A stretch of 64,000 nucleotides of DNA from UMGS1590 sp900552455 (GTDB lineage Bacteria > Bacillota > Peptococcia > Peptococcales > Peptococcaceae): positions 186,001 through 250,000 of the forward strand of contig OZ007004.1 in NCBI GenBank assembly GCA_963931105.1. Direction: 5' to 3'. This document shows positions 20,594 through 28,769 of the stretch, piece by piece (positions within the stretch are counted from its first letter, which is position 1; each line of letters begins with the position of its first letter). The position numbers were made by a program, and so were the translations under genes. Under the pieces are notes generated by a model. The model was not told the origin of the DNA, searched no databases, and saw only the letters and a program-made list of their open reading frames with translations.

Positions 20594-20647
20594 AATCGTC
20601 GATTCCCCTCTATGGTAAAATATTAGGAAGTTCAGGTATTCTCTCGT

Positions 20648-20669
20648 CGCCGTCAGGATAAGGCGACAT
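20648..20669 (-). promoter_or_regulatory. asnB leader hairpin
   Basis: GTCGCC and GGCGAC form a perfect 6-bp stem with a 10-base loop in the approximately 80-base leader. No T-run follows. The role is unknown. Confidence 0.4.
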
Positions 20670-20681
20670 GTTCACCAATCT

Positions 20682-20710
20682 ATAGTACCAAAATGCCCCC
20701 GCACATACAA
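20682..20710 (-). promoter_or_regulatory. asnB promoter (TTGTAT-17-TACTAT, extended -10)
   Basis: The -35 TTGTAT lies at 20710-20705 and the -10 TACTAT at 20687-20682, preceded by TGG. Confidence 0.65.
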
Positions 20711-20801
20711 GCCATTTTTAAGCCAAACTTCAGCAACAGAACTTTGTACAAAACGCAAAGGCCCGCCGTTGTGGCGAAGACAATCGGCTGCAGCAGGAAA
20801 G

Positions 20802-20958
20802 CGCATTTTTTCAAACGACTTTTTGCGAGAAACGCGTTTTTTCAAGGGACTTTTTCGGGAAAACGCAACTTTTTCAAGGGACTTTTTCGAGAAAACGCAA
20901 CTTTTTCAAGGGACTTTTTCGGAGAAACGCGTTTTTTTCAAACGACTTTTTCTGCCGG
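20802..20958. repeat. Tandem array of 31-32-bp T-tract units, about five copies
   Basis: Units start at 20802, 20833, 20864, 20896 and 20928. The shared core is CGC(A/G)..TTTTTCAAGGGACTTTTTCG, with outer copies reading CAAACGAC. It lies between the rpsI terminator and the asnB promoter. Phe-rich open frames across it shift with each unit and are not credible proteins. Confidence 0.93.
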
Positions 20959-20984
20959 GGCGCATCTTCTCCGCAAAAACGGCA

Positions 20985-21020
20985 GAAAAAAATCCCCAGA
21001 AACGAACGTTTCCGGGGATT
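20985..21020 (-). terminator. Terminator after rpsI
   Basis: AATCCCCGGAAACG and its complement with a short loop are followed on the minus strand by a T-run. A second TTCTGCCG/CGGCAGAA hairpin (20949-20986) abuts it. Confidence 0.88.
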
Positions 21021-21057
21021 GTGGTGTCTGAATATCTTGCCCTGTCGCAAATAACAA

Positions 21058-21450
21058 TTAGCGCTTGGAGAACTGAGGTGCGCGACGTGCTGCTTTGAGA
21101 CCGTATTTCTTACGTTCTTTCATGCGTGGGTCGCGGGTCAGGAAGCCGGCGCGCTTGAGAACCTGACGATAGTCAGGATCAGCCTGCAGCAGCGCACGAG
21201 CGATGCCGTGGCGGATAGCGCCTGCCTGACCGGTGGTGCCGCCGCCAGTGGCGTTGACTTTAACGTCGAAACGGCCAGCGGTTTCAGTCAGTTCGAGTGG
21301 CTGCATAACGATCATTTCGAGGGTTTTCTTACCAAAGTATTCGGCCATGTCTCTGCCGTTGATGGTCACATTGCCATTACCTGGAACGAGGCGCACACGT
21401 GCAACGGAAGATTTACGACGACCGGTACCGTAATACTGAATATCTGCCAT
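21058..21450 (-). CDS. rpsI: 30S ribosomal protein S9
   Basis: This 130-residue protein has a C-terminal tail that contacts P-site tRNA. Conserved YYGTGRRKSSVARVRL at the start and the GLKAARRAPQFSKR end are intact. It is downstream of rplM in the universal L13-S9 pair, with AGGAGG upstream. Confidence 0.98.
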   Translation of the reverse strand: MADIQYYGTGRRKSSVARVRLVPGNGNVTINGRDMAEYFGKKTLEMIVMQPLELTETAGRFDVKVNATGGGTTGQAGAIRHGIARALLQADPDYRQVLKRAGFLTRDPRMKERKKYGLKAARRAPQFSKR

Positions 21451-21467
21451 AGTGATTGTCCTCCTTC

Positions 21468-21902
21468 TTAGATTTCGTAGACTTCTGGCTGCTGAGCGGT
21501 GTGTGGGTGTTCAGCGCCTGCATAGACTTTGAGCTTGCGGAACATCTGACGGCCAAGTCTGTTGTGTGGGAGCATGCCCTTGATGGCGCGTTCCATTACG
21601 AAGGCTGGCTTGGTCTGCATGAGATCGCCGTAGGTGCGTTCTTTGAGACCGCCTGGATAACCGCTATGGTGATAATATTTCTTCTGGAGATCTTTCTTAC
21701 CGGTCAGAACAACGTCCTGAGCGTTGATAACGATCACGAAATCCCCACAGTCAACGTTAGGGGTGTAAGTGGTTTTGTGCTTACCTCTTAAGATGGCAGC
21801 TGCCTGAGTCGCTACACGACCAAGTGGCTTGCCTGCTGCGTCAATGACATACCATTTTCTTTCAACTTCGCCAGCTTTGGCCATGAAAGTTGTGCTACGC
21901 AT
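21468..21902 (-). CDS. rplM: 50S ribosomal protein L13
   Basis: This 144-residue large-subunit assembly protein starts at 21902 (MRSTTFMAKAGEVERKWYVIDA) behind AAAGGAGG. The frame upstream to 21980 has no ribosome site. The VIDAAGKPLGRVAT and GMLPHNRLGRQMFRKLKVY blocks are conserved. It has a strong promoter about 125 bases upstream and a GC-rich leader. Confidence 0.98.
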   Translation of the reverse strand: MRSTTFMAKAGEVERKWYVIDAAGKPLGRVATQAAAILRGKHKTTYTPNVDCGDFVIVINAQDVVLTGKKDLQKKYYHHSGYPGGLKERTYGDLMQTKPAFVMERAIKGMLPHNRLGRQMFRKLKVYAGAEHPHTAQQPEVYEI

Positions 21903-22026
21903 GTAACATCCTCCTTTGATTCTCGGTATCTTCATTATGAATAAAATGTACAATAAAATAATTGATGGTTGTATCCACAATGGATCCGGGGCTCTGGATC
22001 TGTTACTGTGTCGACCATACCCGACT

Positions 22027-22056
22027 ATTATATGAATTTCGGTGGGCGTTTGTCAA
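22027..22056 (-). promoter_or_regulatory. rplM-rpsI promoter (TTGACA-18-TATAAT)
   Basis: The -35 TTGACA lies at 22056-22051 and the -10 TATAAT at 22032-22027. The leader of about 120 bases contains a GATCC...GGATC hairpin that may hold an autogenous L13 site, but that is not confirmed. Confidence 0.85.
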
Positions 22057-22114
22057 TGGTTTTTCGGCGGATTTTCGCGGATTTTCACGAAAATTTTTCG
22101 CTGGGAGCGACAGC

Positions 22115-22978
22115 TCAGGCGCTGAGGCTTTCGCTGGCATTTTCCACGACGACCTCTCCCGTGGCCTCCGGAATGTCGCGGATGATCGAGCCTACAGCTG
22201 GCAGCGAGATGTGGCTCTCGGCGAGGGGATTTTTGATGCTCACCACCGGTGTGGTAATCGTGGCCTGAACGCTGGAGCGCTCGAAGGCGAGGTCGCAGTC
22301 TACCATTTCGCAATTAATGAGGGTGAGGTTTTTGCAGTAGCAGAAGGGCTGGGTGCCGATGATCCGGCAGTTTTCAAAGGTGAGATTTTCGCTGTACCAG
22401 GCGAGATATTCGCCGCCGAGGACGGAATTTTTCACGGTCACATTTTTCGCATGCCAGAAAGCGTCCTTGCTGTCGATGATGCAGTCTTCGAAGAGGCCGT
22501 CTTCGATGTATTGCAGGGAATATTTGGCGCTCAGCTCGAGGTTTTTCGCGCGCACGCCGTGGTTTCTCATGAGAAAATACTTGCTTTCAGCGGTACAGTT
22601 TTCGAAAGAAACATTATCGCTGAACCACCCAAATTCGTCAGAAATGATCTCGCAATTTTCAAGCCGGACGTTCTGGCATTCACGAAAAGCCTTGATGCCA
22701 TGAAGCTTGCTGTCTGTCACGGTGACGTCCTCGTCATACCAGAGCGCAGCGCGGCAGTTTTCTGTGAGCTCGCAGCGCGCGAGCACGAGATCACGATCGT
22801 GCCAGAGGCTGTAGCGCAGGTCGAAGAAGCTGTCTTCGACGCGCACATTCCGACATTCCTTGAGGGCGCTTTCGCCGTCGGCAGGGCCGTCGAAGGTGCA
22901 GTGCTTGATGAATGTATCGTGAACGCCGTAGAGTTCGCGTTCTTTATCGAAAGTTTGATCCTGAATGATGGTCATCAT
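22115..22978 (-). CDS. DUF3737 family right-handed beta-helix protein
   Basis: This 287-residue protein is built almost wholly of short repeats of the type N-V-x-(V/L)-E-N-C-x-(I/F), the signature of a pectate-lyase-like beta-helix. The start at 22978 has AAGGAGG six bases upstream. The next ATG at 22975 is also possible. There is no signal peptide, so it is probably cytoplasmic. The family is widespread in gut Bacillota and of unknown function. It is transcribed away from the cupin-CMD pair, and its promoter contains a palindrome between -35 and -10. Confidence 0.85.
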   Translation of the reverse strand: MMTIIQDQTFDKERELYGVHDTFIKHCTFDGPADGESALKECRNVRVEDSFFDLRYSLWHDRDLVLARCELTENCRAALWYDEDVTVTDSKLHGIKAFRECQNVRLENCEIISDEFGWFSDNVSFENCTAESKYFLMRNHGVRAKNLELSAKYSLQYIEDGLFEDCIIDSKDAFWHAKNVTVKNSVLGGEYLAWYSENLTFENCRIIGTQPFCYCKNLTLINCEMVDCDLAFERSSVQATITTPVVSIKNPLAESHISLPAVGSIIRDIPEATGEVVVENASESLSA

Positions 22979-23021
22979 AAAACGCCTCCTTGAAAAGTGT
23001 GGACTTATCTTGTACATTTTT

Positions 23022-23050
23022 AGTATAGACACTGTGTCAGCAAATCGCAA
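23022..23050 (-). promoter_or_regulatory. DUF3737 promoter with internal operator palindrome
   Basis: The -35 TTGCGA lies at 23050-23045 and the -10 TATACT at 23027-23022. The spacer contains the palindrome GACACTGTGTC at 23028-23038, directly against the -10, a classical repressor position. Confidence 0.7.
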
Positions 23051-23111
23051 ATGCCCATTATTCATGCGCAGCTATTCCTGAAACGCATGGCAAGCGTTCA
23101 CAACTGGCTAT

Positions 23112-23141
23112 TAGACAGGAAGCTGCGCGCAGGCGTACAAT
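23112..23141 (+). promoter_or_regulatory. Promoter of cupin-CMD operon (TAGACA-18-TACAAT)
   Basis: The -35 TAGACA lies at 23112-23117 and the -10 TACAAT at 23136-23141, divergent from the DUF3737 promoter about 60 bases away. Confidence 0.55.
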
Positions 23142-23185
23142 GAAAGCAGATAACAAGCGCAACCATTTCTAAGGAGGAATTTTCC

Positions 23186-23623
23186 ATGAAGATCCAGGAT
23201 AAAACCGCTTTTGATGCCGCGAACGTTTTTGGACTCGGCGCGGAAAACAGCGCCTACGCCGAGTATTTCATCGGCACGAGCTATCTCAATCCGCTGACGG
23301 ATCCTGCGAAGGCGAGCGTGTTTCTCGCGAATGTGACGTTTGAGCCAGGCTGCCGCAACAACTGGCACATCCACCACGCTTCTGAAGGCGGCGGCCAGAT
23401 CCTCATCTGTACCGCTGGCGAAGGCTGGTATCAGGAGGAAGGCAAGGACGCCGTCAGTCTCACGCCAGGCAGTGTCATCGTCATCCCGCCGGAAGTGAAG
23501 CACTGGCACGGCGCCAAGGCCGACAGCTGGTTTTCCCACATCGCGCTGGAGGTGCCCGGCAAGGACACGTCCAACGAATGGTGCGAGCCGGTGGACGACG
23601 CCGCTTACGCTGCGCTGGACTGA
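23186..23623 (+). CDS. Cupin domain protein
   Basis: This 145-residue single cupin has metal-binding motif 1 as NNWHIHHASEGGGQ with His-x-His and motif 2 as PPEVKHWHGAKAD. It starts behind AAGGAGGAATTTTCC. It lies 13 bases before a carboxymuconolactone-decarboxylase-family gene, and cupin/CMD pairs or fusions are common in anaerobes. A small-molecule or redox-related role is likely, but the substrate cannot be named. Confidence 0.88.
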   Translation: MKIQDKTAFDAANVFGLGAENSAYAEYFIGTSYLNPLTDPAKASVFLANVTFEPGCRNNWHIHHASEGGGQILICTAGEGWYQEEGKDAVSLTPGSVIVIPPEVKHWHGAKADSWFSHIALEVPGKDTSNEWCEPVDDAAYAALD

Positions 23624-23636
23624 GGGAGGTGCGACC

Positions 23637-24329
23637 ATGCTGAACCGTTACGCCCTCACCGATCCGGAATTTGCTGAGCGCGCCCAGCGCTTCGCCTGCG
23701 AAGAAGTGGCCCGCGACCCTGAAGCCGCCCTCGACAGCGACACGCGCCATCTGGCGATCCTCGCTGCGCTCGTGGGCTCGCAGAGCAAAGAAGTCTACGG
23801 CGAAATGCTGCCGCTGGCGCTGGACGCCGGGCTTTCGCCAGTCGCTGTGAAGGAAATGGTCTATCAGGCGGTGGATTATCTCGGGCTCGGCCGCGCGCTG
23901 CCGTTCCTCGATATCACCAACGAAGTCTTCGCCCTCCGCGGCATTGCGCTGCCGCTGGAAGGCCAGGCCACGACAACCATGGATGACCGTCTCGAAAAAG
24001 GCGCCCAGGCGCAGGCGGCGATCTTTGGCGAGCAGATGCTGGAAGCCTGGAAGGCCGGCACGGTGAACCGCTGGCTGGCGGCGAACTGCTTCGGCGATTA
24101 CTACACGAGAGGCGGACTCGATCTGAAAGCGCGCGAGCTCATCACTTTCTGCTTCCTGGCTGCCCAGGGCGGCTGCGAACCGCAGCTCGTCGCCCATAGC
24201 CAGGGCAATATGAACCTCGGCAACGGCAAGGATTTTCTGCTCCGCGTCATTCTGCAGATCCTCCCATACATCGGCTACCCACGCAGCCTGAACGCCATCA
24301 CCTGCGTGAACAAAGCAGCAGAAGCATAA
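23637..24329 (+). CDS. Carboxymuconolactone decarboxylase (CMD/AhpD-like) family protein
   Basis: This 230-residue protein has two CMD repeats (about residues 30-105 and 125-215). The second contains FLAAQGGCEPQLVAHSQGN with one Cys and one His. The first lacks a cysteine pair, so AhpD-type disulfide chemistry is doubtful. It is co-transcribed with the cupin gene. It could be a lactone decarboxylase or a redox protein, and the name is a family label only. Confidence 0.82.
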   Translation: MLNRYALTDPEFAERAQRFACEEVARDPEAALDSDTRHLAILAALVGSQSKEVYGEMLPLALDAGLSPVAVKEMVYQAVDYLGLGRALPFLDITNEVFALRGIALPLEGQATTTMDDRLEKGAQAQAAIFGEQMLEAWKAGTVNRWLAANCFGDYYTRGGLDLKARELITFCFLAAQGGCEPQLVAHSQGNMNLGNGKDFLLRVILQILPYIGYPRSLNAITCVNKAAEA

Positions 24330-24331
24330 AA

Positions 24332-24380
24332 ATAACGGCGACGTCATTCCACATCGGAACGGCGTCGCCGTTATTTTTAT
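24332..24380. terminator. Bidirectional terminator between convergent genes
   Basis: AAAAATAACGGCGACG and its complement form a long stem with A/T runs on both sides. It serves the CMD gene (+) and the membrane protein gene (-). Confidence 0.88.
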
Positions 24381-25114
24381 AAAGCCATCGCAAGCAGCAC
24401 AGCGATCACTGGCTGGTGCAGCAGATAGATCCAGAGGGAATGCCGCCCAGCCCATTCGAGCAGACGACTGTGCCCGCGCACGAAAAAGCGCAGAGCGCCG
24501 CGCGCAGCCAGCAGATGGTAGAGAAAAAAGCCAGTGGCAAAGAGAAAGAGCCACGGAAACAGCGGGAAATAATCGGCGCTGAAAAAATCCGGCGCCGGCA
24601 GGCCGAAAAACGTCGTCACAAGATCGGCGTACCACGCCGACGGGAGCTCTGCGAGCGTCCAGCCAGCGATGCCGATGTAGCCGTCAGGCACATGCTTCGT
24701 CACGAGAAAGAGCAGAAAGCACACGCTCCCCGCCACAGCAGCATGCTGCGCCAGCCGCGCAAAAAGCGGCTGCGCCAGTCCGCAGAGGATCATCGCCGCG
24801 CCGATGCAAGTGAGCACACCGAAAACGATCCGCGCCGCCGGCATCACCGCCAGCGTCACCATCGTCACCGCCAGCCCGGCGAGGGACACCTCCACCCCGC
24901 GCTGCACAGGATGGGACGAAAGCGGCAGGCAGAAGCCGGAGACAAGGATGAACGTCCAGCAGATCGCCTGCTGCCAGAGCGTGCCGACAGGGCCCAGATA
25001 CCACTGCCAATCAAAGCCGTAGAGATAGACCAGGTCCCAGATCGCGTGGTAGAGGATCATGTTCACGATCGCCAGACCGCGGATGCCGTCGATCAGCGCA
25101 TAGCGCTGTGCCAT
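24377..25114 (-). CDS. Membrane acyltransferase-like protein (DUF1624/heparan N-acetyltransferase-like)
   Basis: This 245-residue integral membrane protein has about seven predicted helices. The N-terminal RYALIDGIRGLAIVNMILYHAIWDL motif (Asp, Arg-Gly and His in the first helix) is typical of DUF1624 and related acyltransferases that move acyl groups across the membrane. The C-terminal WAGRHSLWIYLLHQPV segment is also characteristic. It is preceded by AGGGAGG. The substrate is unknown. Confidence 0.82.
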   Translation of the reverse strand: MAQRYALIDGIRGLAIVNMILYHAIWDLVYLYGFDWQWYLGPVGTLWQQAICWTFILVSGFCLPLSSHPVQRGVEVSLAGLAVTMVTLAVMPAARIVFGVLTCIGAAMILCGLAQPLFARLAQHAAVAGSVCFLLFLVTKHVPDGYIGIAGWTLAELPSAWYADLVTTFFGLPAPDFFSADYFPLFPWLFLFATGFFLYHLLAARGALRFFVRGHSRLLEWAGRHSLWIYLLHQPVIAVLLAMAL

Positions 25115-25167
25115 CGCTATCTTCCTCCCTTTCGTTTCGTTTGCAGATTAAGCGGTAGTCGTCGCTT

Positions 25168-25373
25168 TAGGTAGGAGGTAGCGCTGCGGGGCCGGCGCGT
25201 TTCACTTGCCGGCAGGTAGGAGGTCCCTACAGAACAGCGAAGCGACTGTCGACAAAAACAAACACTCGCAGAAATTGTCCACCTTCACACTGCAGCAGAG
25301 AGAAAACCTCCTACCTGCGGACGCGTTTACGAGTCCGTCCGCGAAGCGGCTACCTCCTCCCTCCTACCTAAGA
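25168..25373. repeat. Intergenic island with inverted TAGGAGG arrays and CGCGTTT-loop hairpins
   Basis: TAGGTAGGAGGTAG at 25168-25181 is mirrored by CTACCTCCTCCCTCCTACCTA at 25350-25370, which overlaps the last codons and the stop of gltX. A hairpin GCCGGC-(G)CGTTTCACT(T)-GCCGGC lies at 25191-25213, followed by another AGGTAGGAGGT. A second hairpin GCGGAC...GTCCGC with CGCGTTTACGA in its loop lies at 25317-25342. There is no coding potential. Confidence 0.8.
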
Positions 25374-27016
25374 GAAGCGATCATCTGCTTCACGCGCGCG
25401 ATCGTTTTTTCCTCACCGAGCACCTGCTGGATGGCCCAGATATCCGGCGAATTGCGGCGACCGGTGATCGCCAGGCGCACAACCGTGCTGACATCGCCGA
25501 CGTGGCCCTTGTAGGCATCAGGATTTTTCTTATAATCCTTCGGACGCACGGCATAGCCGCGATTTTCAGTGATCGTGCGGATCTTGCCGAACCAGACTTC
25601 GTTGTCGTCACTGTGGTCGTAGGTGGCAAGATAATCTTCAAGGATCGCCACCGCTTCCTCAGCAGGAATGTTTTCCGGCAGGGCGTCCTCCTGGGTGAAC
25701 CATTCGTCGAAGAAATACTTCGTGAACTGCACGATCTGCTCGGCGTTCATCAGGTCCTTGCGCGGTTTTTTGCCGTCGCGGCCGATCGCCAGGAGCTTTA
25801 CAAAATCGTCGCGCTGCGGCGCGATCACGCTCGCAACATCCGGCTGATACTTCTCCGCCCAGGCGATGACAAAATCAGCGATCGTCGCTTCGTCCAGACG
25901 CACCAGCGTTTCCTTCGAAACGTCCTCGAGCTTGACCATGTCAAAGAGCGCGCCGCTTGTGGCCATCTTGTCCAGATGCACAGGGAAATCCTCCAGCGGC
26001 ATGTCCGGATTGGCCAGACGCCATTCCTCGTAGTCAGAATTGAGCAGGATCATGATGTACTCGCGCACAGCCTCTGGGAAAAAGCCCTTTTCTTCGTAGA
26101 AGGAGAGCGCCATTTCCGGGTCCTTGCGCTTGGAGAGCTTGCGGCGCGTGCCAGCTTCGTCGATCTTCATGAGATGCGCCGTGTGGCAATAGACAGGGTG
26201 TTCCCAGCCCAGCGTTTCGAAGAGCTCAATATGGAACGGCAGCGTCGCCAGCCATTCTTCACCGCGCACAACGTGGGTCACGCGCATGAAGTGGTCGTCG
26301 CAGACATGGGCGAAATGATAGGTTGGCACGCCGTTGGTCTTGAGCAGGACAAAATCCTGATCGTTCGGATGGATCGTCACATGACCGCGGATGCCGTCCG
26401 GGATCGCGCGCGTTTCTTCCGGATTGCCCGCCGCACGCAGGCGCAGCGTCCATTCTTCGCCTGCCGCCAGCTTTTCGTCGATCTCTTCCAGCGTCAGATT
26501 ACGGTCCGTCGCCCATTTGCCATAGTAGCCAGTGTTCAGCTTCTGCGCTTCCTGCGCCTCGCGGATCTTCGCCAGATCCTCTTCCGTCGCAAAGGAAGGA
26601 TAGGCCTTGCCCTGCGCCACAAGCTGCTTCGCCACCGCCTGGTAGATCTCCACGCGCTCGCTCTGGTGGTATGGGCCGTAGTCGCCCTTGTCGCCGGAAA
26701 GCGTCACACCCTCGTCAAAATGGATGCCGAAATATTCCATCGCGCGGATGATCAGCGCTTCCGCGCCCTCCACCTTGCGCTTGTCGTCCGTGTCCTCAAT
26801 GCGCAGCAGAAAGCGGCCGCCGCTCTGATGCGCCAGACGCTCGTCGATCAGCGCACCGTAGAGATTGCCGATGTGGATGAATCCCGTTGGGCTTGGGCCC
26901 AGACGCGTGATCATCGCACCTTCCGCAAGATCGCGCGCCGGATAGCGCGCCTCAAGATCGTCCACCGTCGTCGTCACATCAGGAAACAGACGCTCAGCGA
27001 GTTGTTTGTAGTCCAT
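25364..27016 (-). CDS. gltX: Glutamate--tRNA ligase
   Basis: This 550-residue class Ib synthetase charges tRNA-Glu. The HIGH-type motif is PSPTGFIHIGNLYGAL (about residue 40) and the KMSKS-type motif is RKLSKRKDPE (about residue 290). A C-terminal helical anticodon-binding region follows. The protein is longer than the 480-residue Bacillus enzyme, as in several Clostridia. Whether it also charges tRNA-Gln cannot be told here. Its TAG stop is part of the TAGGTAGG repeat of the neighbouring island. Confidence 0.96.
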   Translation of the reverse strand: MDYKQLAERLFPDVTTTVDDLEARYPARDLAEGAMITRLGPSPTGFIHIGNLYGALIDERLAHQSGGRFLLRIEDTDDKRKVEGAEALIIRAMEYFGIHFDEGVTLSGDKGDYGPYHQSERVEIYQAVAKQLVAQGKAYPSFATEEDLAKIREAQEAQKLNTGYYGKWATDRNLTLEEIDEKLAAGEEWTLRLRAAGNPEETRAIPDGIRGHVTIHPNDQDFVLLKTNGVPTYHFAHVCDDHFMRVTHVVRGEEWLATLPFHIELFETLGWEHPVYCHTAHLMKIDEAGTRRKLSKRKDPEMALSFYEEKGFFPEAVREYIMILLNSDYEEWRLANPDMPLEDFPVHLDKMATSGALFDMVKLEDVSKETLVRLDEATIADFVIAWAEKYQPDVASVIAPQRDDFVKLLAIGRDGKKPRKDLMNAEQIVQFTKYFFDEWFTQEDALPENIPAEEAVAILEDYLATYDHSDDNEVWFGKIRTITENRGYAVRPKDYKKNPDAYKGHVGDVSTVVRLAITGRRNSPDIWAIQQVLGEEKTIARVKQMIASLR

Positions 27017-27057
27017 ATATATCCTCCTTTAAGGTCGTCGTTCACACAATCATATCT

Positions 27058-27086
27058 ATTATAATTTTACGCGCCGGGGTTGTAAA
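27058..27086 (-). promoter_or_regulatory. gltX promoter (TTTACA-17-TATAAT)
   Basis: The -35 TTTACA lies at 27086-27081 and the -10 TATAAT at 27063-27058. A heptamer island begins at the next base upstream. Confidence 0.82.
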
Positions 27087-27343
27087 GAGTTAGGAGTTAG
27101 CTGCTTCGCAGGAAAACGCGTTTCACTCGTTTTCAGTGAGGAGTGAGGAGTTGCTTGCTGCTTGTCGCAGCGCTCGATGCTGTAGTGTCAGAGAAATCAG
27201 GTTTATACTTTGGTCACGAACTGATGCATGGATCGAAATAACTCCTAACTCCTAACTCCTAACTCCTAACTCCTCACTCCTAACTCCTCACTCCTAACTC
27301 CTCACTCCTAACTCCTCACTCCGCACTCCTCACTCCTAACTCA
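27087..27343. repeat. Intergenic island with TTAGGAG/TAACTCC heptamer arrays
   Basis: The left edge carries GAGTTAGGAGTTAG (27087-27100). Next come a hairpin GAAAACG-CGTTTCACT-CGTTTTC (27112-27134) and a GTGAGGAGTGAGGAGTT block. The right part (27239-27343) is an uninterrupted array of 14 heptamers: eight TAACTCC, five TCACTCC and one GCACTCC, in inverted orientation to the left edge. No gene is seen. Confidence 0.93.
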
Positions 27344-27390
27344 AGAGCGCTTGCTTTCTGCGCGCTGCCGCTGTACAATGGAGCAAACCC

Positions 27391-28326
27391 ATGAAAGGAC
27401 GGTGCCCGCCTGTGACATCCATCGATCCGCTGCTACAACTCCTCGCCTTCTTCTACATCTACGCCTTCCTTGGCTGGTGCGTCGAGATCGCCTTCCACGC
27501 TGTCACCACCGGCCATCTCGTCAACCGCGGCATGCTCGCCGGGCCCGTCTGCCCCATCTACGGCGCCGGCATGATCGCCATGGTTCTCTGCACCGAGCCG
27601 CTACAAGAAAGCTGGCTTCTCACCTTCCTCGGCGCCATGGTCATCTGCACCATCATCGAGCTCCTCGTCGGCCTCGTGCTGCGCGCCCTCTTCCACACCC
27701 AGTGGTGGGATTACAGCAGCGAGCCCTTCAACATCGCCGGCCTCATCTGCCTGCGCTTTTCCATCTACTGGGGCTTCGGCGGTGCCTTTCTCATCAAAGT
27801 CGTGCATCCGCCCATCCGCGATGCCGTCGCCCTCGTGCCGCCACTCTTCCTCGCCATCATCTGCTGCGCTCTGACCGCCGTCATGCTCTGCGACCTCGTC
27901 ATCACCGTGCGTGGCATCCGTCATCTGCAGAGCCAGAACGCCCTTCTCTTTGACATCGAAGCCCAGATGCGCGAAACCACCGCCGCCATCGGCAGCGCCA
28001 TCACCGAGCGCACCTTAGACGCTCAGGAACGCCTCGAACCAATGCAGGAACGCATCGACGAATGGCAGAACTTCAACCGCCAGGCCCGCGAAGAACGCCG
28101 CGCCCGCATCAACGCCCATCTCCAGGAATTTGACGCCCGCCGCGACGCCCTCGAAACGCGCCTCGCTGAAATGAACGACGAAACAGCCGCCCGTCTCCGC
28201 GCAACCATCGACCAGTTCGACCAGCTGCGCGCCCATCGCCGCCAGCTCATCGACAATCGCCCACGCCTCGCCGATCGCCTCGAAAAAGCCTTCCCAACCA
28301 TGAAATGGGTCGGCAAAAAGAAATAA
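27391..28326 (+). CDS. CmpB/DUF1113-type putative ABC transporter membrane protein
   Basis: This 311-residue protein has four to five membrane helices in its first 175 residues, with the family motifs FLGWCVEIAFHAV and NRGMLAGPVCPIYGAG, followed by a long charged helical tail (about 185-311) rich in Arg, Glu and Gln that probably forms a coiled coil. The family (PF06541) is labelled ABC-transporter type, but no ATPase gene is adjacent. ATG 27391 has GGAG seven bases upstream. GTG 27412 is the alternative. Confidence 0.8.
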   Translation: MKGRCPPVTSIDPLLQLLAFFYIYAFLGWCVEIAFHAVTTGHLVNRGMLAGPVCPIYGAGMIAMVLCTEPLQESWLLTFLGAMVICTIIELLVGLVLRALFHTQWWDYSSEPFNIAGLICLRFSIYWGFGGAFLIKVVHPPIRDAVALVPPLFLAIICCALTAVMLCDLVITVRGIRHLQSQNALLFDIEAQMRETTAAIGSAITERTLDAQERLEPMQERIDEWQNFNRQAREERRARINAHLQEFDARRDALETRLAEMNDETAARLRATIDQFDQLRAHRRQLIDNRPRLADRLEKAFPTMKWVGKKK

Positions 28327-28327
28327 C

Positions 28328-28376
28328 AAAACAGGACCTGCCGCACAAACAATCTCGCTCGTGCGACAGGTCCTTC
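28328..28376. terminator. Bidirectional terminator
   Basis: AAAACAGGACCTG(C)CGCAC pairs with GTGCG(A)CAGGTCC..CTGTTTT. It lies between the CmpB-like gene and the convergent toxin gene. Confidence 0.85.
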
Positions 28377-28384
28377 TGTTTTCG

Positions 28385-28759
28385 TTAGTTTTCCAAATCC
28401 GACAAACGTATTCTGTCATAAGCCCCCTTCTTTTTGTCCTCAGGATGAGGCTCCAACCCAATAATCGTGATTTCTCGCGCCTCCGGCCCGTACACCCAGT
28501 ACATTCTCATCGCACCGCTGCGCTTATTTTCCAAATACGATTGCCAAACTTTCATACCATAACGCTTCGATAATGGCGCGATTTCATGCGAGTGCAAGCC
28601 AGGGTGTTTCGGATCATTGGCCAGCAGTTTCAGCGCTTTTCCCCATTTTTTATAAAGGCTCGCATCCTCCTTACTAATCGTCCCAGCACGATATTTCGAC
28701 TGAAGCTCAGTCCAAAGCACCTGCATCTCGGGAATTCCCATACGAATTTTATACGCCAT
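28385..28759 (-). CDS. RelE/ParE-like type II toxin candidate
   Basis: This 124-residue basic protein contains a RelE-like core: a helical region (LWTELQSKYRAGTISKEDASLYKKWGKALKLLANDPKHPGL) followed by beta strands (KVWQSYLENKRSGAMRMYWVYG ... ITIIGLEPHPED). The pattern resembles mRNA interferases of the RelE superfamily. It lies 10 bases behind the small antitoxin-like gene. The catalytic residues are not certain from sequence alone. Confidence 0.75.
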   Translation of the reverse strand: MAYKIRMGIPEMQVLWTELQSKYRAGTISKEDASLYKKWGKALKLLANDPKHPGLHSHEIAPLSKRYGMKVWQSYLENKRSGAMRMYWVYGPEAREITIIGLEPHPEDKKKGAYDRIRLSDLEN

Positions 28760-28769
28760 ATGCTACTCC

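Noticed and set aside
20693..21098. Phe-rich open frames in the 20.8-kb repeat
   Set aside because: The 31-32-base period changes frame every unit and there is no ribosome site. The protein pattern is a by-product of T-tracts.
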